In this document: positions 1 through 8,881 of the stretch, piece by piece
Numbering within the stretch: position 1 is the stretch's first letter
How the letters are laid out: every line of letters begins with the position of its first letter
Origin: Candidatus Poribacteria bacterium
Lineage (GTDB): Bacteria; Poribacteria; WGA-4E; WGA-3G
Length of the DNA stretch: 53,091 bases
NCBI GenBank assembly: GCA_022821065.1
Contig: JAJEEK010000029.1
Location: 1-53,091, forward strand
Direction: 5' to 3'
Made by a program: the position numbers and the translations under genes
The notes under the pieces: generated by a model
The model's database searches: none
Told to the model about the DNA's origin: nothing
The model's input: the letters and a program-made list of their open reading frames with translations, nothing else

Positions 1-154
1 ACCCGTTTCACCGGAAGCCATTCCGATATTTGAAGATACACTCAGCCTGCGTCGAGATTTCAACGCAGCAGCGGTCGATCTGTCGTTGCTAACGCTATTT
101 CTCATCGTTCTTTTGTCTGGTGCGTATCTCGCTTTTGTCCGTGTGGAGGTCTAA
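1..154 (+). CDS. ABC-2 type permease, type B, C-terminal fragment
   Basis: The 3' end of a gene cut by the window edge, read from base 2 to a TAA at 152-154. The last 50 residues match the C-termini of the two complete type B permeases downstream: a PxxxPxFEDTxxLxRDFN stretch, then a hydrophobic helix ending in SGAYLAFVRVEV. It was therefore a membrane subunit of an exporter-like ABC system. The next gene (type A permease) starts 6 bases after its stop, the same spacing as between the second B/A pair at 3680/3687, so B and A genes are translationally linked pairs. No function beyond permease can be assigned. Confidence 0.85.
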   Translation, partial: PVSPEAIPIFEDTLSLRRDFNAAAVDLSLLTLFLIVLLSGAYLAFVRVEV

Positions 155-160
155 TAGAAA

Positions 161-1687
161 ATGCTGATGACACTCATCCGTCGAGAGCTCCTCGACAATC
201 TCATGACATTCCGATTCGCGGCAGCTGTTTTCATTACGTTGTTGCTTGTCGTTGCCAATACTATTGTGCTTCTCAAGGACTATGAACAGCGACTCACCGC
301 TTACAACACGGCTACCCAAGAAAGTCACGAAAAAATACGCGCGGAAAAAATCTATTCCGATTACCTCGGAAAATTAGTTGTCCACCGTCCACCCAACCCG
401 TTGAGTATTTTCAATCTCGGATTAGATAAACAGGTAGGGAACAAAATAGAGGTATACCACGCATTTGTGCCAACAATTTGGGATGCGGAGAAGCACGGGG
501 CGGATAATCCGTTTCTCAACCTCTTCACTTCCATTGATATTGTGCTGGTTTTTCAAGGCGTACTCAGTCTGCTCGCGCTGATTTTCGCTTACGATGCCCT
601 CGCTGGCGAACGTGAACGCGGCACATTACGCCTCGTACTCACGCACCCCATCCAGCGCGGATACATCCTATTTGCCAAGTACATCAGCGCGATGCTCTGC
701 CTACTTGTGCCGTTGTCGATAAGCCTTCTCCTATCCATCATCTTGCTGACGACAGCCACTACGGTTGCTCTGGACACAGATGACTTTCTTCGCATCGGCG
801 GGATTGTCCTGACATCGCTCCTCTATGTGTCGCTGTTCTATCTCATCGGTATGTGTATTTCTGCGATGACGCGTCGCACCAGTACCGCACTTATGCTTTG
901 TATGTTTGTCTGGGGTGTCTTAGTGCTTGTGTATCCAAATCTGATTCTTACCGCAGTTGATATCGTCCCACAACCGAACACACAAATCTCCGCCTATAAT
1001 CAAATCAAACAGATGTGGGAAGAATGGGATAGAAAAAATAAGCGACTTCTCCGTAATGATGCCGTCTTGGGTCCCCTCTCGCAGAACGGTGAAGGTTGGG
1101 GATTTCGCTTGAAAGGTGGTGAATATTCCTTCTTGAGGGATGAAGACAAACCCTCAATATTACTCTATTTCCACCAAACCGGATTCTACGCCGGAAAAAT
1201 TAAGGCAGAATCTGAACCCCATGTACCACGCGTACAGGATTATTACCGTTTCTACAATAGAGAGACTGTCAATACCGTGGAACGAGCGTGGCTCGTCCGG
1301 AAACCTGCACTTGAGGCGATCTACGTCCAACCCGCAAATCTCGGCCAAATGCTGTTAAAGTTTTCGCCAACTGGTCTGTATGACGCGGCGACCGAAGCCT
1401 GGGCAGGCACCGACTTAGAAGGGATTCAAGACTTTTTCGGCACCGTTCAACGGTACCGACGTGCAGTTGTTGACTATTTCTATGACAAAAAGATATTTGA
1501 ATCGCGACAATGGTTCGCCGCCGACGAAGGCACAGCGGATTGGGAGGCACTCCCGCAGTTTGCCTTTCACAGAAGCGATACCAGTATCAATGCAAAACGT
1601 GCACTCCCGGACATGCTCCTGTTGCTTATAATGAATGTTATTCTCTTTATAGTGATAATGCTGATTTTTATCAAAAGTGAAGTGTGA
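161..1687 (+). CDS. ABC-2 type transporter permease, type A
   Basis: A 508-residue integral membrane protein. It has an N-terminal helix (about 16-38), an extracytoplasmic stretch, then the ABC-2 signature AYDALAGERERGTLRLVL (about 143-160) leading into further helices to about residue 265, a soluble domain of about 210 residues, and a last helix at the C-terminus ending in IFIKSEV. The charged GERERGTL loop followed by P-x-x-R and a K-Y helix is typical of ABC-2 permeases of the DUF3526-like group. The start is set by the aligned paralogue at 3687 (MLKTLIRRELLDN). No ATPase is in the window; it must be encoded upstream or elsewhere. The substrate is unknown. It probably forms a heterodimer with a type B neighbour. 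Confidence 0.85.
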   Translation: MLMTLIRRELLDNLMTFRFAAAVFITLLLVVANTIVLLKDYEQRLTAYNTATQESHEKIRAEKIYSDYLGKLVVHRPPNPLSIFNLGLDKQVGNKIEVYHAFVPTIWDAEKHGADNPFLNLFTSIDIVLVFQGVLSLLALIFAYDALAGERERGTLRLVLTHPIQRGYILFAKYISAMLCLLVPLSISLLLSIILLTTATTVALDTDDFLRIGGIVLTSLLYVSLFYLIGMCISAMTRRTSTALMLCMFVWGVLVLVYPNLILTAVDIVPQPNTQISAYNQIKQMWEEWDRKNKRLLRNDAVLGPLSQNGEGWGFRLKGGEYSFLRDEDKPSILLYFHQTGFYAGKIKAESEPHVPRVQDYYRFYNRETVNTVERAWLVRKPALEAIYVQPANLGQMLLKFSPTGLYDAATEAWAGTDLEGIQDFFGTVQRYRRAVVDYFYDKKIFESRQWFAADEGTADWEALPQFAFHRSDTSINAKRALPDMLLLLIMNVILFIVIMLIFIKSEV

Positions 1688-1689
1688 AG

Positions 1690-1840
1690 TAGTTAACAGT
1701 TTTCAGTTAAAAGACATTTGCTTAAGTCAAAACTCTCTTCTAACAGACACCGATGACTGGTAACCGCAAACGATTCCACTGAAAACTGAAATCTAAACGA
1801 TAACCTCTTAACTGAAAACTGGTTACTGGTTACTTATGAT
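1690..1840 (+). repeat. degenerate CTGAAAACTG / TTAACTG repeat cluster
   Basis: The spacer after the first type A gene is built almost wholly of short related words (AACAGTTTTCAGTTAA, CTGAAAACTGAAA, TTAACTGAAAACTGG, TTACTGGTTACTTATG) in both orientations. Similar words follow the four-helix gene (2211-2255) and recur at about 15396-15510, 21170-21190 and 21364-21440. They look like a dispersed low-complexity family found in intergenic spacers. No promoter or terminator is evident. Confidence 0.7.
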
Positions 1841-1868
1841 GATTCTAAAACCTACCATAGGAGAAGAG

Positions 1869-2231
1869 ATGCAGGATTTTAAGAAGTTGCAAGTTTGGCA
1901 AAAATCTCATGATTTAACTTTGAGGGTATATGAGTTGACATCTCAATTTCCTCGCGAAGAGATGTATGGGCTGACAAACCAAATCCGTCGTGCGTGTGCC
2001 TCGATTCCAACAAATATCGCTGAAGGCTGTGGCAGAGGCAGCTCTGTTGACTTTGCGCGTTTTCTTCACATAGCCATGGGTTCAGCGAATGAAACAGAAT
2101 ATCTCATTCTCCTTGCTCGCGATCTCAAGTACCTTGATACAGATCTGTTTGCTGGGTTAATGAACACAATAATTGAGGTAAGGAAGATGCTAACCTCTTT
2201 ACTGCGGAGGCTGAAAACTGGAAACTGTTAA
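1869..2231 (+). CDS. four-helix bundle protein (S23/IVP family)
   Basis: A 120-residue protein beginning MQDFKKLQVWQKSHDL, with the family hallmarks: DFxxLxVWQKSHxL, FPxEEMYGLTNQIRRA, ASIPTNIAEGxGR and a final helix pair. It belongs to the 23S-rRNA-intervening-sequence / four-helix bundle family, whose cellular role is unknown. The start at 1869 is preferred over 1836 because AGGAGAAGAG lies just before it and the family starts with this motif. The gene sits between two permease genes that are adjacent in the sister pairs, and both flanks carry the sequence TTACTGGTTACTTATG, so it looks inserted. Its last residues (LKTGNC) and stop are encoded by the flanking repeat itself. No reverse transcriptase is nearby, so it is not an Avd of a diversity-generating element. 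Confidence 0.9.
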   Translation: MQDFKKLQVWQKSHDLTLRVYELTSQFPREEMYGLTNQIRRACASIPTNIAEGCGRGSSVDFARFLHIAMGSANETEYLILLARDLKYLDTDLFAGLMNTIIEVRKMLTSLLRRLKTGNC

Positions 2232-2255
2232 CTGGTTACTGGTTACTGGTTACTT
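2211..2255 (+). repeat. repeat bordering the inserted four-helix gene
   Basis: CTGAAAACTGGAAACTG, then TTAACTGGTTACTGG, then TTACTGGTTACTT. It overlaps the 3' end of the four-helix gene and runs up to the ATG of the next permease. The segment TTAACTG...GGTTACTGGTTACTTATG is shared with 1808-1838 upstream of the inserted gene, giving near-direct repeats around it. Confidence 0.7.
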
Positions 2256-3680
2256 ATGTGGCATATTACAAAACGTGAAATCTACGACAATCTCAATAGC
2301 CTCCGATTCGCGCTGACAACCATCCTATTGCTCGCACTGATGGTAACCAATGCCGTTAAACATCTCCGAGAGCAACCAAAACGGGTACAGACGTATCGGG
2401 ACGCGGTCACCGAATCTTCGGATCGTTTAACGGCTCACGCCGATGGCAGTCTCTTTAAACTATCACAATACGGACCGGGTAATTTCTACAAAAAGCCGTC
2501 TCCACTTCATTTCTGTGCAAACGGCGGTGAACTAATTTTACCAGATACAATCGAAGTGGATGAACCCCCTGTGTTCGCGACCGATGGAGAAGGAAACGTG
2601 ACACTCCAAGGGGTCTGGAGCCTCTCCTATCCAGATGCCAACCTCCAGAATAAGAGCGTTGGACCAAGCGTTTCACAAGTGGATTGGGCATTCATCATCG
2701 GTTACATCCTGAGTTTGATAGCCCTCTGGTTCACTTTTGATGCCTTCTCCGGTGAACGCGAGCACGGCACACTCCGATTGATGTTAGCCAATTCAATTCC
2801 GCGACACACTGTGCTTATCGGTAAATTCTTAGGCGCATTGCTCAGCATTAGCATCCCGTTTGCACTTGCTGTGTTGGTGAATCTTTTATTAATTTCTACT
2901 GCAAGTACCGTTCACTTGACGACAGACGCGTGGGGACGCTTAGGTATCATTTTCGCACTCGCGCTTTTGTACACGAGTCTGTTTGTGGCGTTGGGGCTGT
3001 TAGTCTCAGCGCGTGTACAACAGAGCGCGGTGAGTCTGATGATACTGCTGTTGACGTGGGTAACCCTTGTCGTTTTCATGCCGAGTACCCTCGCTTCAAT
3101 TGCAAGCAGCTTCTCACCTGCGACATCCTTCGACGAAGTTTGGCAGCAGCAGAACCCAAGTAGAGAGGATTTATGGGATAAATACGACGAGTGGCTCTGG
3201 TCGGGGGCGTTAGACGACAAGACGTTAAGGGGGAAGAGTGCGTTTTTTACCGAAAACGCTGAAAGATGGGAACGCAAACATGAAGAACGATTAAAGTATC
3301 GGAGTTCTCAGGTGGATCGTGCGCGCGCTATCACCAGTATCTCACCCGCCACACTTCTGCAGCATCTTATCGAAGGGTTTGCCGGAACCGGATTTGAGCG
3401 GCATTTGCAATTTGTGGAAAACACACAACGTTATGCCCGTCAACTCCGTGAATTCGTTGCTGACACCGATAGAGCCGACCCCGAAAGTCTTCATATTTTG
3501 GGGGTTCGTGAAGGCATTTCCAAGAAGCCTATCAGCCCAGAATCCGTTCCGAAGTTTGAAGATACATTTGATCTGAGTAGAGATTTCAATACAGCAGCAA
3601 TGGAATTATTACTGCTCACATTGTTCGTTTTAGTGCTGCTCTCAGGTGCATATCTCGCGTTTGTGCGCGTTGAGGTGTGA
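2256..3680 (+). CDS. ABC-2 type transporter permease, type B
   Basis: A 474-residue membrane protein starting MWHITKREIYDNLNSLRF. It has an N-terminal helix, an extracytoplasmic segment, the ABC-2 motif TFDAFSGEREHGTLRLML (about 165-182), a helical block to about residue 285, a soluble domain, and a C-terminal helix ending in AYLAFVRVEV. It is about the same length as, and clearly homologous to, the type B gene at 5289 and the fragment at 1-154. The type A gene follows after 6 bases. Within each pair, A and B share the overall plan but are divergent, which fits a heterodimeric permease. The substrate cannot be told. Confidence 0.85.
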   Translation: MWHITKREIYDNLNSLRFALTTILLLALMVTNAVKHLREQPKRVQTYRDAVTESSDRLTAHADGSLFKLSQYGPGNFYKKPSPLHFCANGGELILPDTIEVDEPPVFATDGEGNVTLQGVWSLSYPDANLQNKSVGPSVSQVDWAFIIGYILSLIALWFTFDAFSGEREHGTLRLMLANSIPRHTVLIGKFLGALLSISIPFALAVLVNLLLISTASTVHLTTDAWGRLGIIFALALLYTSLFVALGLLVSARVQQSAVSLMILLLTWVTLVVFMPSTLASIASSFSPATSFDEVWQQQNPSREDLWDKYDEWLWSGALDDKTLRGKSAFFTENAERWERKHEERLKYRSSQVDRARAITSISPATLLQHLIEGFAGTGFERHLQFVENTQRYARQLREFVADTDRADPESLHILGVREGISKKPISPESVPKFEDTFDLSRDFNTAAMELLLLTLFVLVLLSGAYLAFVRVEV

Positions 3681-3686
3681 TAGAAA

Positions 3687-5180
3687 ATGCTTAAAACACT
3701 CATTCGCAGGGAACTCCTTGACAATCTCATGACATTCCGTTTCGCTGCAGTACTACTTATCACATTGTTACTTGTGGTTGTGAATACCGCTGTGCTGATC
3801 CAAGATTACGAGCAACGGTTGGAGAGTTACAACGATTCTGTCAAAAGGCATCAGCAGGATTTACGCAATTCCAAAACCTATTCTACTGCATACTTGTTTA
3901 TTGACCGGGCACCGAATCCATTAAGTATTTTCAATGTCGGGTTAGATAAACGTTTGGGAAACTACATCGGGATCTATCACGGATTTATGCCGACACTCTG
4001 GGATGCCCGAATGCACGGTACCGACAATCCGTTTATCGCTTTCTTTTCTTCAATTGATATCGTCTTTGTCTTTGAGGTCATCCTGAGCCTAATGGGGTTA
4101 ATATTCGCCTACGACGCAATTGCAGGTGAACGTGAACGCGGCACGTTGCGTCTCGTTCTCGCACAACCTATCGGACGCGGGCAGATCTTACTTGCGAAAT
4201 ATATCAGCGCGATGGCGTGTCTGTTGGTTCCGCTGATACTGAGTCTGCTTTTCGCGCTACTGTTGCTAACGCGCTCGATTCCGCTGTCAACTGCCGATTT
4301 TCTCCGCATCGTCGGGATTGTTCTCACATCGTTCGCGTATCTATCCGTATTCTACCTCATTGGGTTGCTGATTTCCGTAGCAACGCGTAGAACCGGCACG
4401 GCGTTAATGCTCGCAATGTTCGTATGGGGTTTTCTGATACTCATGTATCCCAACCTTATTCGGGCAACGGTTAACCCGGGGGGTGACATCCAAGCGCGTG
4501 TGAAAATCGCTCATAATCAGATTCAACAAATTGTAGATGGATATGAAAGAGAGCGTCAAAAATTTCTTGAAAATGAGGGAATCGCTGAAGAGATGTCGGA
4601 ATTCAGCAAGGCGTTGGGGTTTTATCACCAAGCGGATGTGAATCCCGTAACCCTGACGACTTATATTGAAAGTATAAGTGTTCTTTCAGAGATCCGTCCG
4701 GACTTTGAGAAGTACGTTCCTGTCGCTAAGCGATATTACAATTTCATTGAACCGTTGGTTACCCGAACAGTAGAAAAAGCGTGGCGTATCCGCAAGCAGG
4801 CACTTGATGAACTTTACGTTAAACAAGCCACAACGGATAGGATATTGTTGAAATTCTCACCTGTAGGTATCTATGACGCTGCGACGCAAGCGTGGGCAGG
4901 GACTGATTTATTAGGACTCAGAGATTTTTTCGAGGCAGCGCAACGTTACCGGAAAGTCAAAATTGATTATCTGTATGCGAAAGATGCATTTTCATCACGG
5001 GAATGGTTTGTCGCTGATAAAGGTGCCGTGGATTGGCGCACACTCCCAGCGTTTACTTTCCACAGAAGTGATGTCGGAACGAATGCAAAGCGGGCATTAC
5101 CGGACTTGTTTCTCTTGCTTATAGTCAACCTCGTCCTGTTCATGGTAATAGTTCTTATCTTCATCAAGAGCGAAGTGTAG
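3687..5180 (+). CDS. ABC-2 type transporter permease, type A (second copy)
   Basis: A 497-residue paralogue of the protein at 161-1687, with the same topology: N-terminal helix, extracytoplasmic part with the shared PNPLSIFNxGLDKxxGN segment, motif AYDAIAGERERGTLRLVL, a helical block, a large soluble domain with the shared AWAGTDLxGxxDFF segment, and a C-terminal helix ending in IFIKSEV. The two A copies differ most in the soluble domain (about residues 265-400), where there are small indels. It starts 6 bases after the B gene. Duplication of the whole B-A unit explains the array. Confidence 0.85.
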   Translation: MLKTLIRRELLDNLMTFRFAAVLLITLLLVVVNTAVLIQDYEQRLESYNDSVKRHQQDLRNSKTYSTAYLFIDRAPNPLSIFNVGLDKRLGNYIGIYHGFMPTLWDARMHGTDNPFIAFFSSIDIVFVFEVILSLMGLIFAYDAIAGERERGTLRLVLAQPIGRGQILLAKYISAMACLLVPLILSLLFALLLLTRSIPLSTADFLRIVGIVLTSFAYLSVFYLIGLLISVATRRTGTALMLAMFVWGFLILMYPNLIRATVNPGGDIQARVKIAHNQIQQIVDGYERERQKFLENEGIAEEMSEFSKALGFYHQADVNPVTLTTYIESISVLSEIRPDFEKYVPVAKRYYNFIEPLVTRTVEKAWRIRKQALDELYVKQATTDRILLKFSPVGIYDAATQAWAGTDLLGLRDFFEAAQRYRKVKIDYLYAKDAFSSREWFVADKGAVDWRTLPAFTFHRSDVGTNAKRALPDLFLLLIVNLVLFMVIVLIFIKSEV

Positions 5181-5288
5181 GATGGCTGTCAGCTGTCAGC
5201 AGTCGGTGTGTGGCATTCACGTCTCACTTGAATATCACAAGACTTCCTTGCTGATTGCTAATTGCTGAAAGCCGAGAGCCAAAAAAAT
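5181..5288 (+). other. spacer with GCTGTCAGC / TTGCTGATTGC words
   Basis: About 108 bases between the second A gene and the third B gene. It contains GCTGTCAGCTGTCAGCAG and TTGCTGATTGCTAATTGCTG followed by AAAGCCGAGAGCC. These words belong to the dispersed GCTGTCAGC / GATTGCTGATTGC / GCCGAAAGCC family seen again at 15854-15890, 16041-16071 and inside the sprA-like gene. No convincing terminator is present, so transcription may continue. Confidence 0.55.
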
Positions 5289-6689
5289 ATGTGGCATATT
5301 GCAAAGCGCGAACTCTACGACAATCTGAATAGCCTCCGTTTCGCATTGGCAACAGTGCTGTTGTTGGCATTGATGCTGACGAACGCAGTTCTGTATCTGC
5401 GCGAACACCCGAAGCGAATACAAGCGTATCACAACGCTGCTGCTGGTGCTATAGAGACATTAGAATCGCGTAGTACCAGTTTATATCGCCTTGCGACAGA
5501 GGGACCTGGCGATCTCCATAAAGCACCTTCACCGCTCCGTTTTTGTGCGGAAGGCGATGAGGCGTTTCTACCGACGCGCGTCAGCGGCGCAAACTATGGT
5601 CGCAGGATCGCTGGCATGACACCTATCTGGCGGATGTTCTATCCACAAGAGACACCAAATCTCCGCAATATCCGGCCCGATTTCACAACACTTGATTGGG
5701 CGTTCATCGTCGGCTATGTACTGAGTTTCATCGCGCTCTTGTTCACTTTCGACGCAATCTCCGGCGAACTGGAACGCGGGACACTGCGGTTGACATTGGC
5801 AAACGCCATCCCGCGGCACATTGTTTTGGTCGGCAAGTTTTTAGGGGCGTTCATCAGCATTAATATTCCATTTGCTGTTGCGGTGTTAATGAATCTACTT
5901 CTCATCTCTACCTCTGACGCAGTACAACTCAACGCCGAGGCGTGGGGACGTTTAGGCATCTTGTACGGTATCGTTATCCTTTATACCTGTCTCTTTATCG
6001 CTTTGGGACTTCTCATCTCTGCAGCAGTCAGGGAGAGTGGGGTGAGTCTTGTCGTGCTGTTGTTAATCTGGGTTAGCTTTGTTGTGTTTATGCCGAACAC
6101 GTTGGCATCTATCGGCAGCCGAACATCCGTCCCGATAGCTTATGAGGAATTCTGGGTGCGGCGTATTCAACTTGCAGATGCGGCACGCGAAGCATACACC
6201 AACAAATACGGAGATTCACAAACTACGCCGTCAGTACATGTACTTGGGGAATATGTTACCAAAGAAGCAGAAGAACATGAACGCTTCAACGAAGCATATT
6301 TGAAGCAGCAGATCGAACAGGGGAAACGAGCGCGTGCGATAACTCGTATTTCACCGACAGCAATTGTTCAACGCCTCTTTGAATCTTTTGCAGGGACAGG
6401 GTTTGAACGGCATCTGCAATTTATTGAGAACGTACAGCGTTACGCCCGTCAGTACCGAGAATTTGTTATTGATACGGATAGGGCAGATCCGGCGAGTCTC
6501 CATGTCGTTGGAATTCAGGAGGGGATGTCGCAGAAACCTGTCAACCCAGAAGCGATTCCCAAATTCAAAGACACACGCAGTCTCAACCGCGATTTCAATA
6601 CCGCATCAACGGATTTATTGCTGTTGGTGCTATTTCTTGGGGTGCTTGTGTCAGGCGCGTATCTCGTTTTTGTGCGTCTTGAGATTTAA
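5289..6689 (+). CDS. ABC-2 type transporter permease, type B (third copy)
   Basis: A 466-residue paralogue of the protein at 2256-3680. The start at ATG 5289 (MWHIAKRELYDN) is chosen by alignment with the sister gene; the in-frame extension to 5262 is encoded by repeat sequence. The conserved ABC-2 motif TFDAISGELERGTLRLTL leads into the helical block, and the C-terminus ends in AYLVFVRLEI. This is the last gene of the + strand array. The next gene is convergent and its stop lies 38 bases away. Unlike the first two B genes it has no A partner behind it, so the array ends on an unpaired half. Confidence 0.85.
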   Translation: MWHIAKRELYDNLNSLRFALATVLLLALMLTNAVLYLREHPKRIQAYHNAAAGAIETLESRSTSLYRLATEGPGDLHKAPSPLRFCAEGDEAFLPTRVSGANYGRRIAGMTPIWRMFYPQETPNLRNIRPDFTTLDWAFIVGYVLSFIALLFTFDAISGELERGTLRLTLANAIPRHIVLVGKFLGAFISINIPFAVAVLMNLLLISTSDAVQLNAEAWGRLGILYGIVILYTCLFIALGLLISAAVRESGVSLVVLLLIWVSFVVFMPNTLASIGSRTSVPIAYEEFWVRRIQLADAAREAYTNKYGDSQTTPSVHVLGEYVTKEAEEHERFNEAYLKQQIEQGKRARAITRISPTAIVQRLFESFAGTGFERHLQFIENVQRYARQYREFVIDTDRADPASLHVVGIQEGMSQKPVNPEAIPKFKDTRSLNRDFNTASTDLLLLVLFLGVLVSGAYLVFVRLEI

Positions 6690-6727
6690 AGAGTTTAGAA
6701 GAATCCGCGCAATAGATCATGTCTATT

Positions 6728-7855
6728 CTATTCGCTCGAGAAATCCATAATCTCACCCTTCGCAGCACCCGCTAACAGCGTCAAATAGTATTCTGTCCGA
6801 TCCTTCCGTGGGAGATCTTTGTCGGGTTGGTGCATAATCACCTCAGCTTCAGGACTCAGCACCTGAATATCCACTGGATAGACGAAATGGTCTTTCAGCG
6901 TTTTGGCAAAGAGACTGACGCGTTGCCCTTCTGAATCCTCGATCAATTCTGGCAGATCGCGAAGGAGCACGCAGGTATTCACAAAGTTTTCGTTAAGAAT
7001 TTTGATGACTTCTGAATTCGAGAGCGGACCCGCTCTCAAGTTTTTACCGTTCGCTCAGCAGGATTCGTCGATTAAGGGACCCCAAGTAAGGACTGCGTGT
7101 ATCGGACGCTGCGTCTTTTCAGATTCCGCGACTGCCGCTTCAAGTGGCAACCAGTCGATTTCAGCGAACCTGTAGAACTTCAATTCTAACGCTTTACGCG
7201 CTTCTTCGGCAGTGATGACATCCGCCCACTTAATGTCATCTGCTGCTGTTGTCGGTGTCGCAAGAAGTTCCATACGCGGCACGAAGACCATGTCCGCATA
7301 CCCAAAGTCATTGATGTCCACATTACTATTGCGTGGCGGAAGTGCAAGCGCGAAGTCGCAGATAACGCCTGTCTTCAAGTTGATTAGCAACCGTCCAGCA
7401 TATTGTGATGGGATAAAGCGGGCTTCGTCTATCAAATGTTCGTGAGTATCCGGTTTCCATCCCGGTTTGCGGCGGGTTGCCAAAGTAAACTCCGCATGAA
7501 TTCGGAACGTGATGTCGGCATAATCCTCTGAAAGTGCGCGTAAACAGGCGAAAGCACCTTTCTGTCCGTGGCGTAACTTTCCTGTAGCACCCGGGTGAAA
7601 CTGCGAAAGAAATGGAATCACGCTATCCCGATCCAGTTCCCAAACATCTCCAACTGTCACACTTGACGAGGGAAGAAAGGCTTTGAAAGCATCGCTTGTA
7701 TATTCCCTAACGGGTTCGTTTGGTGAAAGATCAAAGAGTTCCATATTTTCTGGTGAGTTTTTGTGTAGGTTGTAAGTGGCATCAGCAATCGGATCCCAAT
7801 GCGCATGGACTTCTAAGGATGCTGAATTCTTCAAGACACCGCTCAAATAGGTCAT
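6728..7855 (-). CDS. selenoprotein, thioredoxin-like, with in-frame UGA (Sec267)
   Basis: Read conventionally this is two pieces: 7855-7055, ending ...WGPLIDESC-stop, and 7039-6728. The stop is TGA (7057-7055) and the frame continues without interruption (TGC TGA GCG AAC GGT AAA AAC TTG AGA) through the second piece to 6728, giving a 375-residue protein with a Cys266-Sec267 pair. The part after Sec (LSNSEVIKILNENFVNTCVLL, then FVYPVDIQVLSPEAEV) resembles a thioredoxin-fold protein with its redox pair at the end of the first strand. The N-terminal 250 residues have no family I can name. A SECIS-like hairpin lies at the right distance after the UGA (separate entry). The RBS GAGGAAAG precedes the ATG. 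It lies downstream of hisF and the aminotransferase. Sec insertion needs SelA/B/C, not visible here. The alternative is a nonsense-mutated pseudogene. Confidence 0.8.
7020..7037 (-). promoter_or_regulatory. candidate bacterial SECIS hairpin
   Basis: On the - strand GAGAGCG GGTC CGCTCTC forms a 7-bp stem with a GGTC loop (or 8 bp with a 2-base loop). It starts 17 bases after the UGA, and the loop begins about 24 bases after it. Bacterial SECIS elements are a short hairpin with a G at the start of the apical loop, roughly 16-37 bases downstream of the UGA; the E. coli fdhF loop also contains GGUC. Position and loop both fit. The hairpin lies inside the coding sequence, as expected for bacteria. 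Confidence 0.75.
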
Positions 7856-7968
7856 TAGTCTTTCCTCTGTTGTCTGTCGTATTCTAAAGAAGTAAGATTG
7901 GTAGCCTCATCACCAAGGATATACAACCCAATATGCCTGTTTAAATTCGGATTTTTTATCAATCGCGT

Positions 7969-8871
7969 TTATGGCAAGGGTTCGCCTTCGTTGGCAGTCC
8001 GTTCCGCATAGAGTTCCTGTAGCCGCATTGTCACAGGACCGATGCCTTCGGCTCCGATTTTCCTACCATCAACCTCTAAAACTGGACTCAACTCACCCAC
8101 AGTCCCCGTCGTGAAGACTTCATCTGCTGTGTAGATTTCAACGAGAGAGACGTTCCGTTCTGTCAGTGGAATACCCGCCTCGCGCGCAATTTGGATGACC
8201 ATACCACGTGTAATGCCCGGGAGGCAGCTGTCAGCATGCGGTGTCAGCACATGCCCGCGTTTGATAGCAAACATATTCGTGGCATTCGTCTCCGAGACAT
8301 ACCCGTGGATGTCGAGCATAATCGCATCGTCCACACCAGCGACGTTCGCCTCAATCTTGGCGAGGATGTTGTTAATTAAATTGTTGTGATGAATCTTAGA
8401 GTCAACACACTGCGGCGGGTTCCGTCGGATCGCTGAGGTGATTAAACGGATACCACTCTTGGAATAGATCGGTGGTTTCCACTCCGCAAGTACGATCAAA
8501 GTGGTGCCGTACTGATTGACGCGCGCATCCATACTGGAAGTAACCTTTTTCCCACGGCTGAGCGTCAGGCGGATATGAACACCGTCCCGCATACCGTTCG
8601 CAGCGAGCGTCTCAAAGATCGCCTTTTTGATATCCTCGCGTGTCGGAATATTTGCGAACGCCATAGCATGCGCCGAATCTATGAGTCGGTCAAGGTGTGC
8701 ATCCAATGCAAAAATCTTCCCGTTATAGACACGCAGACCTTCCCATACGCCGTCGCCACCTTGAACGAGGCTGTCGAACACAGATATTTTCGCATCTTCG
8801 CGCGGTAAGAGTTCACCGTTGACGTGGATTAAAATGTTTTCATTTCTTGAATCAGGTAATTGTGGTTTCAT
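7969..8871 (-). CDS. ilvE: class IV aminotransferase, branched-chain amino acid type
   Basis: A 300-residue PLP fold-type IV enzyme, the usual length for IlvE. The likely PLP lysine is K159 in DSKIHHNNLINN, the cofactor-contacting glutamate is in GYVSETNATN (about E194), and the phosphate-binding loop is CLPGITRG (about 216-223). The N-terminal VNGELLPREDAKISVFDSLVQGGDGVWEGLRVYNG is typical of branched-chain or D-amino-acid transaminases; the exact substrate is not certain from sequence. The RBS AAAGGAG lies 5 bases before the ATG. It follows hisF by 10 bases and precedes the selenoprotein gene, so the three are likely co-transcribed leftwards. Confidence 0.8.
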   Translation of the reverse strand: MKPQLPDSRNENILIHVNGELLPREDAKISVFDSLVQGGDGVWEGLRVYNGKIFALDAHLDRLIDSAHAMAFANIPTREDIKKAIFETLAANGMRDGVHIRLTLSRGKKVTSSMDARVNQYGTTLIVLAEWKPPIYSKSGIRLITSAIRRNPPQCVDSKIHHNNLINNILAKIEANVAGVDDAIMLDIHGYVSETNATNMFAIKRGHVLTPHADSCLPGITRGMVIQIAREAGIPLTERNVSLVEIYTADEVFTTGTVGELSPVLEVDGRKIGAEGIGPVTMRLQELYAERTANEGEPLP

Positions 8872-8881
8872 ATTTCTCCTT

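Noticed and set aside
1869..2231. Four-helix protein as Avd of a diversity-generating retroelement
   Set aside because: No reverse transcriptase or template/variable repeat is seen nearby.
7039..7055. The two pieces at 7055-7855 and 6728-7039 as two separate genes
   Set aside because: The frame is continuous through the TGA, the second piece has only a TTG start without RBS, and the SECIS-like hairpin explains the read-through.
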